A stretch of 64,000 nt of DNA from Roseburia hominis (GTDB lineage Bacteria > Bacillota > Clostridia > Lachnospirales > Lachnospiraceae): positions 124,001 to 188,000 of the forward strand of contig NZ_JADYUI010000001.1 in NCBI RefSeq assembly GCF_021531695.1. Direction: 5' to 3'. Both the position numbers and the translations under genes were made by a program. The notes beneath the pieces were generated by a model. It was given only the letters and a program-made list of their open reading frames with translations, was not told the DNA's origin and searched no databases. Of the stretch, positions 42,656 to 51,524 are shown piece by piece; positions within the stretch are counted from its first letter, which is position 1, and the number at the start of each line of letters is the position of its first letter.

Positions 42656-44437
42656 CTAATCTTTATTTACTCTTGCCACAAAACCAATCTCATTTTCAAA
42701 AACCCGTTCCATGGAGTCAAAATAATCCTGATTATCCAGATAAATCCTGCTGTCACTCATTACACTCACATATTCACAGTTTTCCTCCAGATTCTTTTTA
42801 AAGGTATCATAATCGGATTTCCAATACATATAATCGGAAAGTCTTTGATCCGTAACGCCTTCATACCAATAAAACTGATCATCATTATAGGCACAAGGCA
42901 CAGGCTTTTGTGTTGCCCCTCCTTCAATCAGATTAGAGTATACAAAATGAGCCATTGCCATACGCGGTTCTGCATAAGGTGGTTCTTTCATCGTATTATA
43001 ATTAAAGCAGACCAGATCGTTATACTGCATCCCTTTTGCACTGATAACATATAATGGATTATTGTTATAAATGCGTGTCTCTAATCCGGACAAAAACATG
43101 ATAAGTACAAATGCCCATGACCCAAAATACAAAGAAACCATTGTTAATGCTTCTTTTTTCAAGCCGGCAAGTGCATAAAATCCCAATGCCAGAAGAACCA
43201 GCCATAACACATAATAATTCTTATAAAAATAATAGGTAGAAACAGATCTGTTATGATAACCCATCGCAAACATTCCAAATGTAAATGCCGCAAACAATGG
43301 AGCAAACCAGGTAAGGAAGCTATTTTTCTTCTCTTTTATTAAGCGGTAAAATCCGTAAACAGCTAATGGTAAAAACGGCAGAAAATTCGAATATAAATCG
43401 CGATAAATTGCTCCTTCCGCCGAAATTGCAGAGCCTACCGAAACTCCATCCTCCACAAACACATCCATGTAAGTATACCAGAGACCGGAAATACACGGAA
43501 ATAGAAATACTGCCAGACAGGTAAGTACCGTGTCTTTGGAAACCAGTATTTTCTTTCTCTGCTGTTTTAAGAAAATTGCAAAAATAACTGCCAGATAGGT
43601 AATCGGCATAAACAGTGCATAACACTGGAACATTGCATGGCATCCTAACATCAAAAGAAAAATATTAAGATTTTTATTGATACTCTCTTCCATGAACAAA
43701 TCCGTCAACACCCAAAGCATCGCCACTAAGGTGATACCCATGCCAAGATACGTAAATCCATAAATCGTACTATTTAATGGATAGCCTAACAGGAAGATCA
43801 TTGTCACAATTACGCTTGCAACACTTAAAAATTTCCCCTTGACATATTTACGGATTGCACCAAAGAACATAAGTCCGGATACGAAAAGCTGAACAATATC
43901 GCTTAAAACGTAGAAACGATAATAATAATCTACCTGTTCAAATGGCGCAAAAAGTTCTATCATGGTTCCATTTACAACCTGTGCATAGAACATTCTGCTG
44001 ATTCCCTGCGTATTTACAAAATCCATCGCCTCACGGAAACGAGGTGCCGGATCCACTGTTTTATAGTTAATGCAAAGATCTAATCCATAATAACGAATCT
44101 TTGCAAACCAGACAACCGCAATAAGCAGACATACAACTACAATCAAATCTATAATTCCATAAATGTACTGCTGCTTCTCTTTTCTCTTATAAATAAGAAA
44201 CCAGAAAACGGCTCCGGCAACAAGGTCAAAAATGCCGAAAGTAATCAGATTCACCGGAATATGAATGACATTTAAAATTGCTGCCAAAAAAGCATGGTAA
44301 CACTGAATCAGCAAAAAAATCAAAGCAATCCATGTGATTCCATAGAACTTTTCTTCTGATTTTTTATAAAAATATGCCCCGCCCGCAAGCACAAGATAAC
44401 ACACAACAAAAAATACCGAAGCTGCTAATGATACCAT
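42656..44437 (-). CDS. Polytopic membrane protein, possible GT-C glycosyltransferase
   Basis: A 593-residue protein with about 12-13 predicted spans and a soluble C-terminal segment of about 130 residues after ALTMVSLYFGSWAFVLIMF. A large first extracytoplasmic loop (about 115-160, YYGLDLCINYKTVDPAPRFREAMDF) and the overall topology resemble GT-C-type transferases such as YfhO or DUF6077 proteins, rather than Wzy polymerases. The plan matches the split protein at 59000-60847. It is 7 bases after a GtrB-like GT2 gene. The assignment is from topology and context only. Confidence 0.5.
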   Translation of the reverse strand: MVSLAASVFFVVCYLVLAGGAYFYKKSEEKFYGITWIALIFLLIQCYHAFLAAILNVIHIPVNLITFGIFDLVAGAVFWFLIYKRKEKQQYIYGIIDLIVVVCLLIAVVWFAKIRYYGLDLCINYKTVDPAPRFREAMDFVNTQGISRMFYAQVVNGTMIELFAPFEQVDYYYRFYVLSDIVQLFVSGLMFFGAIRKYVKGKFLSVASVIVTMIFLLGYPLNSTIYGFTYLGMGITLVAMLWVLTDLFMEESINKNLNIFLLMLGCHAMFQCYALFMPITYLAVIFAIFLKQQRKKILVSKDTVLTCLAVFLFPCISGLWYTYMDVFVEDGVSVGSAISAEGAIYRDLYSNFLPFLPLAVYGFYRLIKEKKNSFLTWFAPLFAAFTFGMFAMGYHNRSVSTYYFYKNYYVLWLVLLALGFYALAGLKKEALTMVSLYFGSWAFVLIMFLSGLETRIYNNNPLYVISAKGMQYNDLVCFNYNTMKEPPYAEPRMAMAHFVYSNLIEGGATQKPVPCAYNDDQFYWYEGVTDQRLSDYMYWKSDYDTFKKNLEENCEYVSVMSDSRIYLDNQDYFDSMERVFENEIGFVARVNKD

Positions 44438-44444
44438 ATCTTAC

Positions 44445-45377
44445 CTACTTTCCTTTTTTTCTGTCATTGATATGCTGCAGTTCCATCTCAAAGTCCTGAC
44501 GATTCTTCTGACTGATTGTCTGTAGAATCATACCGGAAAAGAATGCCTGAATCGCAGCTAACATTACAAATCCACATACACAAAGTGTCGGGAAATTTGG
44601 CACCAGACCAATTCTTGAAAATTTAACAAGCACCGGAATCAAAAAGGCAATGGATAAAATCGCAAGCACTGCTGCGATTGCACCAAAGAAATTCATCGGT
44701 TTATACGTACGATATAACCGGATAATGGTACGGATGACACGCATTCCATCAGAATAAGTATTTAACTTGGACACACTGCCTTCCGGTCTGTCTCTGTAAT
44801 CAATCACAACATTCTCGACAAACATATTCTTATCTGCCGCATGAATGCTCATCTCTGTTTCAATTTCAAATCCTTTGGACAATACCGGGAAAGACTTCAC
44901 AAACTGATAGCTGAATGCCCGGTATCCAGTCATAATATCCTTAATATCCGTATGGAATAATACATTGATTGATTTTCTTACCAAAGAATTGCCAAAATTG
45001 TGAAATGGTCTTTTATTCTCTGTAAAATAAGTAGAAGATAAACGATCTCCTACTACCATGTCCGCATTGCGCTCTAATACCTTCGCAATCATTTCCGGTG
45101 CTGCTTCTGCCGGATAGGTATCATCTCCATCCGTCATAATATAACACTCAGCATCAATATCACGGAACATTCTGCGGATAACATTTCCCTTGCCCTGCTG
45201 GTGTTCATAACGTACTACCGCACCTGCTTTTCTTGCAATTTCATCCGTTCCGTCAGTAGAATTATTGTCATAAACATAAATGACTGCCTCCGGCAATACC
45301 CGCTTAAAATCTGTTACTACTTTTTCTATTGTCCTGCTCTCATTGTAGCAAGGAATCAAGACCGCTATTTTATCCAT
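44445..45377 (-). CDS. GtrB/DPM1-like GT2 glycosyltransferase
   Basis: A 310-residue enzyme with an N-terminal GT-A domain (IAVLIPCYNESRTIEKVV, VYDNNSTDGTDEIA, ITDGDDTYPAEA near residue 80, KDIMTGYRAFSYQF) and two C-terminal membrane spans (about 228-252 and 262-285). This is the topology of GtrB/CsbB enzymes that charge undecaprenyl phosphate with a single sugar. It sits between an SMR-like carrier gene and a GT-C-like gene, the set expected for glycosylation on the outer face. The sugar is unknown. Confidence 0.85.
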   Translation of the reverse strand: MDKIAVLIPCYNESRTIEKVVTDFKRVLPEAVIYVYDNNSTDGTDEIARKAGAVVRYEHQQGKGNVIRRMFRDIDAECYIMTDGDDTYPAEAAPEMIAKVLERNADMVVGDRLSSTYFTENKRPFHNFGNSLVRKSINVLFHTDIKDIMTGYRAFSYQFVKSFPVLSKGFEIETEMSIHAADKNMFVENVVIDYRDRPEGSVSKLNTYSDGMRVIRTIIRLYRTYKPMNFFGAIAAVLAILSIAFLIPVLVKFSRIGLVPNFPTLCVCGFVMLAAIQAFFSGMILQTISQKNRQDFEMELQHINDRKKGK

Positions 45378-45401
45378 TTTTTCTCCCTGTCTCTTTCTTT
45401 T

Positions 45402-45752
45402 TTATTTAAAGTTCATAATCATAACACCTGCAATAATAAGAACTGCTCCAATGGCAGATGCCATTGTAAAGTGCTCTTTGAAAACAAAAAATGCTATCAA
45501 TAAAATACCAATATTGGAAATTCCGGTCAGTATCGGTGAAATATAACCCAGATCAAACTTTGTGATAATTACGGTATACATTAAAAAACTAATCCCGTAA
45601 CACAAATATCCAACCAAAGACAGTGGAGTAATTCTGAGATTTACCACCGGCACCAGAATTGCTTTCATGTTTTCCGCCATACTTCCCAACTTCATAAAGG
45701 TCATTCCACTTAAGGAAAATATCAGATAAACCACGCATAAAATATACTGCAT
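45402..45752 (-). CDS. SMR/EamA-like small transporter
   Basis: A 116-residue protein with four predicted membrane spans, closing with AIGAVLIIAGVMIMNF, as in small multidrug-resistance and ArnE/ArnF-type proteins. Position 24 bases ahead of the GtrB-like gene suggests it flips undecaprenyl-phosphate-sugar rather than drugs, in the role GtrA plays elsewhere. Length and topology are complete. Confidence 0.75.
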   Translation of the reverse strand: MQYILCVVYLIFSLSGMTFMKLGSMAENMKAILVPVVNLRITPLSLVGYLCYGISFLMYTVIITKFDLGYISPILTGISNIGILLIAFFVFKEHFTMASAIGAVLIIAGVMIMNFK

Positions 45753-45819
45753 CTCTTTCCTCCATTCTTTTCCATCTGATTATCGTATCAAATTATATCA
45801 TATCATGCAAACAGAATCC

Positions 45820-47556
45820 TTAATAATCCATAGAATAGTCTGCTCTGTGCAATGTCTGATTCTTATTATAATATGGATCTCCGGCTTCTAATTCTTTTTC
45901 CCACTTTGACTGGAAATAAGCAATCTCTCTTTGGAATCTTGCCTGTTTTTCCGGTGTATTCTCAAAACCTCTGGACTTCGACTCATAATGATGCAACGTT
46001 GCATATGGATTAAACATAATCAGTTCTCCGGCTTTTCGCACTTTCATACAGATGTCTACATCATTTAACGCTACACAAAGTTCTTCGTCAAAACCTCCCA
46101 CCTTCTGGAACACCGACTTTTTCATCATAAGACATGCTGCCGTACAGGCGGTAAATTCTCTTGCTGTTACGGAATACGGATAATAACGCTCATCCCGGTC
46201 ACTGAGGCTCCACAAGGCATTTGCGGCAAATCCGCCAATCTTGATTACAACTCCACCATGCTGAATGGTATCATCTTCATAATAAAGCATTGCACCAGTC
46301 GCGCCGACACCCGGACGATAACAATAGCTTACCATCTCTGTAAAACTGTCCGGACTAATTAACTCCGTATCATTATTCAAAAACAGCAACAATTCACCTG
46401 CCGCAAATTCTGCCGCGAAATTATTGATCGCCGAATAATTAAATTCTTTTTTCCAGTAAACAACATTAATCCGGTTATCTTCTTTTTTGATTTTGTCATA
46501 ATATGCAAAAGTTTCCTCTTCCACACTGTTGTTTTCCGCAATAATAATTTCGAAGTTTTTATAATTATTATGATGCAAAATCGATTGAATACACTGATCC
46601 AGAATATCGATATGATCCTTATTCGGAATAATAATGCTAAGCAGCGGATTTCCTTTTATTGCATATTTTACATGATAAAAGCCGGGAACCTCACTCTTTA
46701 CGACAATTCCTTCTGTTCCTGTGCGCTTTAAATGTCTTTCGATGTAATATTTACCATCAAGTGCTTCATTACGCACAAACTTGTCTGTTTCCGGCATATG
46801 TTTTGCAAAACATACCTCTGGGATATGCGCAATCCTTGTCGTTGCCTCAAAAAGATAAAACATGATATCATACCAGTCATTCCCAAAGACTTCCACATCA
46901 CTGTCTTTTATCTTTTCAAGTAAAGAACGTCTTACCGCAAACATCCCTCCTACATATTGAAAATTGCATAAGAGCTCCATGCTCATATCCGGCTTGAAAA
47001 ATGGCTTCGTATAACGTTTTTTCTCAGAAGAATAGCAATCCTCATCCGTATATACCATATCCGGTATAAAAGAATCTTCCTTTCCTTCCCCTGCATATAA
47101 TAACTCTACCTTTTCATTCATAGCCGCAATACAGGAATAAATATAATTATGCCTTGGCATTGTGCCTGCATTTGCAAAGATAAATACCTCTGCATTTTCT
47201 TGTTCCAATAAGGAAGAAAGTGACATCTTTTCTGTAATAATTTCTGTTTTTACCGGTTTATAAGATTGCTTTTTAAAGCTTGCTTTCGTAAATCCTGCCT
47301 CTTTTTCCCGCGTCCCGGTTCCATCAATCAATACAGCAACCCCCGGCATAAAAGCAAATTGCTTTTTACTCTGTTCTTCCAATTCCTTTGAACTGCACAT
47401 GTGCTTGCGAACCCATGTCATATACTCTGATTCTTCATCTACCTTAAACCCGAGTTTTTTCATGGCCCTGCGCATCGTATAATTAAATCCATATTCTTTT
47501 AAATAATACATGGTCTTCTGTGCTTTGTTCATATTTACAGTATCAAAATCATTCAT
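45820..47556 (-). CDS. GT2 glycosyltransferase, large form
   Basis: A 578-residue protein. The main GT-A domain is in the second half: LLSIIIPNKDHIDILDQCIQ, NFEIIIAENNS, NNDTELISPD near residue 405 as the metal site, GATGAMLYYEDDTIQHGG, and GGFDEELCVALNDVDICMK. The first 300 residues hold a weaker related region (YTDEDCYSSEKKRY, then CNFQYVGGMFAVRRSLLEKI). It ends in GDPYYNKNQTLHRADYS, close to the end of the next gene upstream. The start at 47556 has AAAGGTG eight bases before it; ATG 47574 lacks a binding site but remains possible. Confidence 0.83.
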   Translation of the reverse strand: MNDFDTVNMNKAQKTMYYLKEYGFNYTMRRAMKKLGFKVDEESEYMTWVRKHMCSSKELEEQSKKQFAFMPGVAVLIDGTGTREKEAGFTKASFKKQSYKPVKTEIITEKMSLSSLLEQENAEVFIFANAGTMPRHNYIYSCIAAMNEKVELLYAGEGKEDSFIPDMVYTDEDCYSSEKKRYTKPFFKPDMSMELLCNFQYVGGMFAVRRSLLEKIKDSDVEVFGNDWYDIMFYLFEATTRIAHIPEVCFAKHMPETDKFVRNEALDGKYYIERHLKRTGTEGIVVKSEVPGFYHVKYAIKGNPLLSIIIPNKDHIDILDQCIQSILHHNNYKNFEIIIAENNSVEEETFAYYDKIKKEDNRINVVYWKKEFNYSAINNFAAEFAAGELLLFLNNDTELISPDSFTEMVSYCYRPGVGATGAMLYYEDDTIQHGGVVIKIGGFAANALWSLSDRDERYYPYSVTAREFTACTAACLMMKKSVFQKVGGFDEELCVALNDVDICMKVRKAGELIMFNPYATLHHYESKSRGFENTPEKQARFQREIAYFQSKWEKELEAGDPYYNKNQTLHRADYSMDY

Positions 47557-47574
47557 TTCCCCTGCACCTTTCAT

Positions 47575-49752
47575 TTACTTGTAGTCATAGGTAAAAGAAC
47601 CATCTTTGGCAAGATTCTTATTATAATATGGGTCACCCCCTGCAAGAATCTCCTCCCAACGTGTTTTTAAATAAGATTTATCTTTTTCTAATACCTCTTT
47701 ATTTTCAAACATTCTCAATGGCTTTTCATATTCATAATTAATGACATAAGGATCCAATGCAACCTGTTTCCCCTTTTTTAATTCCTTCAGGCACAAATCG
47801 AATCCGGCATACGCTGTTTCATAATGCTCATCAAAACCACCTTCTTCGCAAAGAGTTTCTTTTCTTACTGCCATACCAAAAAGACCAACAAGGCTGACAT
47901 TATGCACATAATACATTCTTCCCATATACCCCAGTGTACTGTAGTGACTGTTATGTTCAATCGGAAGTGCAATTTTATCTTCTCCGAGTCCCAGAATATA
48001 TCCGGCCTCCTGTAATCTTCCATCCGAATCTACCAGCCGTTGTCCCATAACACCGATTTCTTCCTGCATAACATAAGGAACAATTCGATTCAACCACAAA
48101 GCCTTGGTAATCTCCATATTAGCCTCTAAAAATACCAATACGGTACCATCTGCTTTTTCTACTGCCTGATTGAATGCCTTAGAAACAGAACGTTCCTTTG
48201 TATACACAACTTTAATATCTTCCTCCTGTTCCGCAAGGGCAAGATATTCTTTTGTCAATTTGTCCGTACTTTCCATATCCGCAATCACAATCTCATAGTT
48301 CTCATAAACAGTACGCTTTTTTATGGAATCAATCAAACGTGCAAGAGCTATGCCATCTTCATGATTTGCAATGATAAGAGATACCTTTTCCTGCTTTTGT
48401 AAATCATATTCGATCCGATAATGCGTTGCGCAAATACAGGAAGAAAAAACTTCTGCCTTTCTTCCCTTTCGAATCTCATTATCACGAACAGCCGCCTTTC
48501 CGGCATCAATTGCATAAGATTTCGCATTAATATTCATAGACACCGACTGTGGATGTACTCTCCAGAAATATAGAATCTCAGGTACATGAGAAACCACCTT
48601 TGCTGCTGAAGTCAGTTTCAAAATAATGTCATGATCCTGACTGCCATTATATGCATCATCAAACATTCCGGTCTTATCTAATAAAGTCTTCTTAAACACA
48701 CACAAGTGACAGATATAATTGACTCCTTTTAAATTCTGCATGGAAAAATCCGGTTTAAAATGAAGGGTTGCCACATTTTGAATGCTGTCCTTTTCAAATG
48801 TCATCTCATCCGTATATATAAACTCTGCATTTTCCTTTTCAATACGCTCCATGCAGGCAAACAAAGCACCTACATGATACATATCATCATGATCTAACAA
48901 TGCAATATAATCTCCTCCCGCCATCTCGATACAGCGGTTGGTATTTTCTGCAATTCCTGCATTTTTCTCTAATTTTTCATAATGAACGCGTGCATCTTTT
49001 TTTGCATATTCCTGACATATACGTGCCACTTCATCCACATGTTCTGCATCACTGGCATCTCCAAGGCACAGTTCGAGATTCGGATAGGTCTGGTTTAACA
49101 CCGATTCTATCATGTCTCTCAAATATCGTTCCGGTGTATTAAATAATGGCACAATGACACTGAACTTAATATCCTTTGTGAACTTTGTATTCCGCTGCGC
49201 TTCAATTTTTTCCGGTGAATAAGTAATACTTGCAATAAATGCCTGATTTCTTTTTCGAATCACAGATTTCCTATTCTTCCATTTATTGCAAATCTTATCT
49301 TTGATTTTTACAAGAAGGCGCTTGATTTTACCAAAAAATTTTGCAATTCTGCTTTCTTTTTTCACCTTTGCTTTTTTTACACTTCTGTCTTCCTGCAAAA
49401 ATAAAATCGTCCGCACCTTTACCGTAGCATAAATTCTGTAGATTGGATTAATCACTACCCAGATTTTCTTCTTCTTAAGCTGTTTAATCCTCTCACTCTG
49501 TCCACTGTAAAGTGGATTCATTGCATCCGTATCAATTTTTTCTTCCGGCTTATCAGCCGGTTTTTCCTCTATTTCTTTCGGTTCTTCCTTTTTATCTTCT
49601 TCTATCGTTTCCGATTCTTTTTTATCATCATCAATATGCCAGACATTCGCAACAAGCTCAACTTCTCTTGTTTTATCACTCTCTTCTTCTACATCTGCCT
49701 GATGCTCTAAAACCCATTGTTGAATGTTTTGATTTTTATAATTGGAACTCAT
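47575..49752 (-). CDS. GT2 glycosyltransferase with two GT-A domains and acidic tail
   Basis: A 725-residue protein. The N-terminus (about 1-85) is highly acidic and Glu/Lys-rich, then a basic, membrane-hugging segment (about 95-190). The first GT-A domain has FSVIVPLFNTPERYLRDMIE, NAGIAENTN and LLDHDDMYH near residue 290. The second has VSLIIANHEDGIALARLID, VVYTKERSVSKAFNQAVE and a degenerate acidic site, FLEANMEI. It ends GDPYYNKNLAKDG, matching the gene at 45820. Tandem domains may add two sugars. It is the first gene of the glycan operon after a terminator. Confidence 0.85.
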   Translation of the reverse strand: MSSNYKNQNIQQWVLEHQADVEEESDKTREVELVANVWHIDDDKKESETIEEDKKEEPKEIEEKPADKPEEKIDTDAMNPLYSGQSERIKQLKKKKIWVVINPIYRIYATVKVRTILFLQEDRSVKKAKVKKESRIAKFFGKIKRLLVKIKDKICNKWKNRKSVIRKRNQAFIASITYSPEKIEAQRNTKFTKDIKFSVIVPLFNTPERYLRDMIESVLNQTYPNLELCLGDASDAEHVDEVARICQEYAKKDARVHYEKLEKNAGIAENTNRCIEMAGGDYIALLDHDDMYHVGALFACMERIEKENAEFIYTDEMTFEKDSIQNVATLHFKPDFSMQNLKGVNYICHLCVFKKTLLDKTGMFDDAYNGSQDHDIILKLTSAAKVVSHVPEILYFWRVHPQSVSMNINAKSYAIDAGKAAVRDNEIRKGRKAEVFSSCICATHYRIEYDLQKQEKVSLIIANHEDGIALARLIDSIKKRTVYENYEIVIADMESTDKLTKEYLALAEQEEDIKVVYTKERSVSKAFNQAVEKADGTVLVFLEANMEITKALWLNRIVPYVMQEEIGVMGQRLVDSDGRLQEAGYILGLGEDKIALPIEHNSHYSTLGYMGRMYYVHNVSLVGLFGMAVRKETLCEEGGFDEHYETAYAGFDLCLKELKKGKQVALDPYVINYEYEKPLRMFENKEVLEKDKSYLKTRWEEILAGGDPYYNKNLAKDGSFTYDYK

Positions 49753-49848
49753 TTTTTCCCTGTTCTTTCCTTATATTTGTATATCGCATAAAAATACAAA
49801 CTACATTTTACCATAAGCAAAGCCAAACAGCAAGTTTTGCATTTTTAA

Positions 49849-49887
49849 AAGGATGTCCGAAAAGTCTTACGGCTTTTCAGACATCCC
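49849..49887 (-). terminator. Terminator of the first GH25 gene
   Basis: On the minus strand, GGATGTCTGAAAAGCC and GACTTTTCGGACATCC form a long stem over a TTAC-type loop, followed by TTTT and a T-rich stretch. It insulates the wall-enzyme genes from the glycan operon. Confidence 0.82.
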
Positions 49888-49916
49888 TCCTAAACTATAA
49901 CAATTCTTGTTTCATC

Positions 49917-51476
49917 CTATCGGAACTTTCCAAGAAAATGTCCATCTTTTTCATCCATATGATAAAACCAGACACCATCCGTAATCAGTCCTCTTGCTAC
50001 CATTCCATTCCAATGGAAAAATACCATTCTTCCCCATTGATCATAGCTGAATCCACCGGTCATTAAAGTTCCATTATCGTTTGCATATCCGTAATCAACA
50101 CCATTCTCAAACTGAAACCATCCCTGGTGTTTTACAGCTCCATTCCCATCCAGATAATAGACATTATCCTTATAGAAAGTAATCTGATCAAACACTGCCC
50201 GGCCACGCGAATCAAAATAACAGGTATAGCCTACATTCTTGCAATACTGGAATGCATCAAAAACCATATGTCCTTTCGCATCAAAGTAGATAAGACCGGT
50301 TCCTTCCGGATCATAGGTCAGACGATTTACCATTGGACTTCCGTCATTTTGCAGATAATAGGTATACGTTCCATCACAATAATACTGATTTCTTTTTAAG
50401 GAACCATCTTCATTATAAACGCGCATCTTCTTTACGCTCTCATCTGTCTCCTGATCTGCATTGGCACCAATCACATTAATGTCCGTCTTACCACCACTTG
50501 CCCAATTTCCTGAACTGTTTGTCGGACTGCTGCCAGTCCCCGCTGAAGACGTGCTTCCCGAATACCAGAAATTCACATCCGTATTTCCTGAGATTCCACT
50601 CACACTCCCCTTGCTGGAATACTGCCAGAACTGGTACTCACCCGGATAAGTCGTTTCACTGGTATAATTTGCGAGCCATACCATGGAATTTAAAGAACCT
50701 GCATTTAATGCATGCTCAAGCATGTACTTATTTGCATAAACCATCGGCGTATATCCGGCTTCCCATACTTTTTGGTTAAATGCATTACAAACCGCAGTGG
50801 CTGATTCTCTGCTTAGATGCGCATTATAAAGTCTTCCACCTTCTCCACTTCCTGTACTTGCATATTCGTAATCCAGAACAATTGGCATGGATATACTGCT
50901 ACGATATTGTTCTGCCTTGCTTATAACATAGTTAGCTTCATCTATTGCTTCTGCTTCGGTAATCGCCTGTGAAAAAATATAGATACCGACTTTAACACCC
51001 GCCTGAATGGCTCCCTGCATATTTCTGTCAAAATAACTGTCTGCCGCAAGTGTACCTTTTTCATATCCTCTGTATCCAACACGGATAAAAGCGAAATCTA
51101 TACCGGATGCTTTTACTGCTGCCCAGTTAATGTCCTTTTGATACTTTGAAACATCAACTCCATTCACAATTGTACATCCATCAAAACGGCTATTATGATT
51201 ATACCCGCCACCGGTGTATGGACTTGTCATATTGGTCGTTCCGACAAAAGTCTCATCCTCACTATAGAAATCATCTGAAATCTGCCCCATCGCCCTTGCA
51301 TATTCCGGATCATCCATTGCTTCTTCCTCCGCTGTCGGAGCCGTTACATAAGAATAGTCCTCCCCGGATATGATTTCTTCTGTTGTTTCTGTCGTCTGGG
51401 CCGCATAACTCTGACCGGCAAACATCTGCATTCCAAGTGCCATTATCAAACAAGCTGCTAAAAATTTCTTTTTCAT
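49917..51476 (-). CDS. Secreted GH25 muramidase with wall-binding repeats
   Basis: A 519-residue exported lysozyme-type enzyme. A signal peptide ends near AGQSYA (about 26). After an acidic spacer, the GH25 domain (about 105-310) shows VNGVDVSKYQKDINW, FIRVGYRG, IVLDYEYAS (catalytic Asp/Glu) and NTDVNFWYSG. The C-terminal 150 residues are aromatic, glycine-rich wall-binding repeats (YYCDGTYTYYLQNDGSP, GTGLIYFDAKGHMVFD, YYLDGNGAVKHQGWFQFENG) ending DEKDGHFLGKFR. It cuts N-acetylmuramoyl bonds in peptidoglycan. The paralogue immediately upstream has the same plan. Confidence 0.92.
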   Translation of the reverse strand: MKKKFLAACLIMALGMQMFAGQSYAAQTTETTEEIISGEDYSYVTAPTAEEEAMDDPEYARAMGQISDDFYSEDETFVGTTNMTSPYTGGGYNHNSRFDGCTIVNGVDVSKYQKDINWAAVKASGIDFAFIRVGYRGYEKGTLAADSYFDRNMQGAIQAGVKVGIYIFSQAITEAEAIDEANYVISKAEQYRSSISMPIVLDYEYASTGSGEGGRLYNAHLSRESATAVCNAFNQKVWEAGYTPMVYANKYMLEHALNAGSLNSMVWLANYTSETTYPGEYQFWQYSSKGSVSGISGNTDVNFWYSGSTSSAGTGSSPTNSSGNWASGGKTDINVIGANADQETDESVKKMRVYNEDGSLKRNQYYCDGTYTYYLQNDGSPMVNRLTYDPEGTGLIYFDAKGHMVFDAFQYCKNVGYTCYFDSRGRAVFDQITFYKDNVYYLDGNGAVKHQGWFQFENGVDYGYANDNGTLMTGGFSYDQWGRMVFFHWNGMVARGLITDGVWFYHMDEKDGHFLGKFR

Positions 51477-51524
51477 TTTGTACCTTTCTTTTTCCTTAAT
51501 TCTTATTTTTTTACAGGGTGCATT

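Noticed and set aside
45402-45752. Drug-efflux role for the SMR-like protein
   Set aside because: Topology allows it, but the position beside a GtrB-like gene favours lipid-sugar transport.
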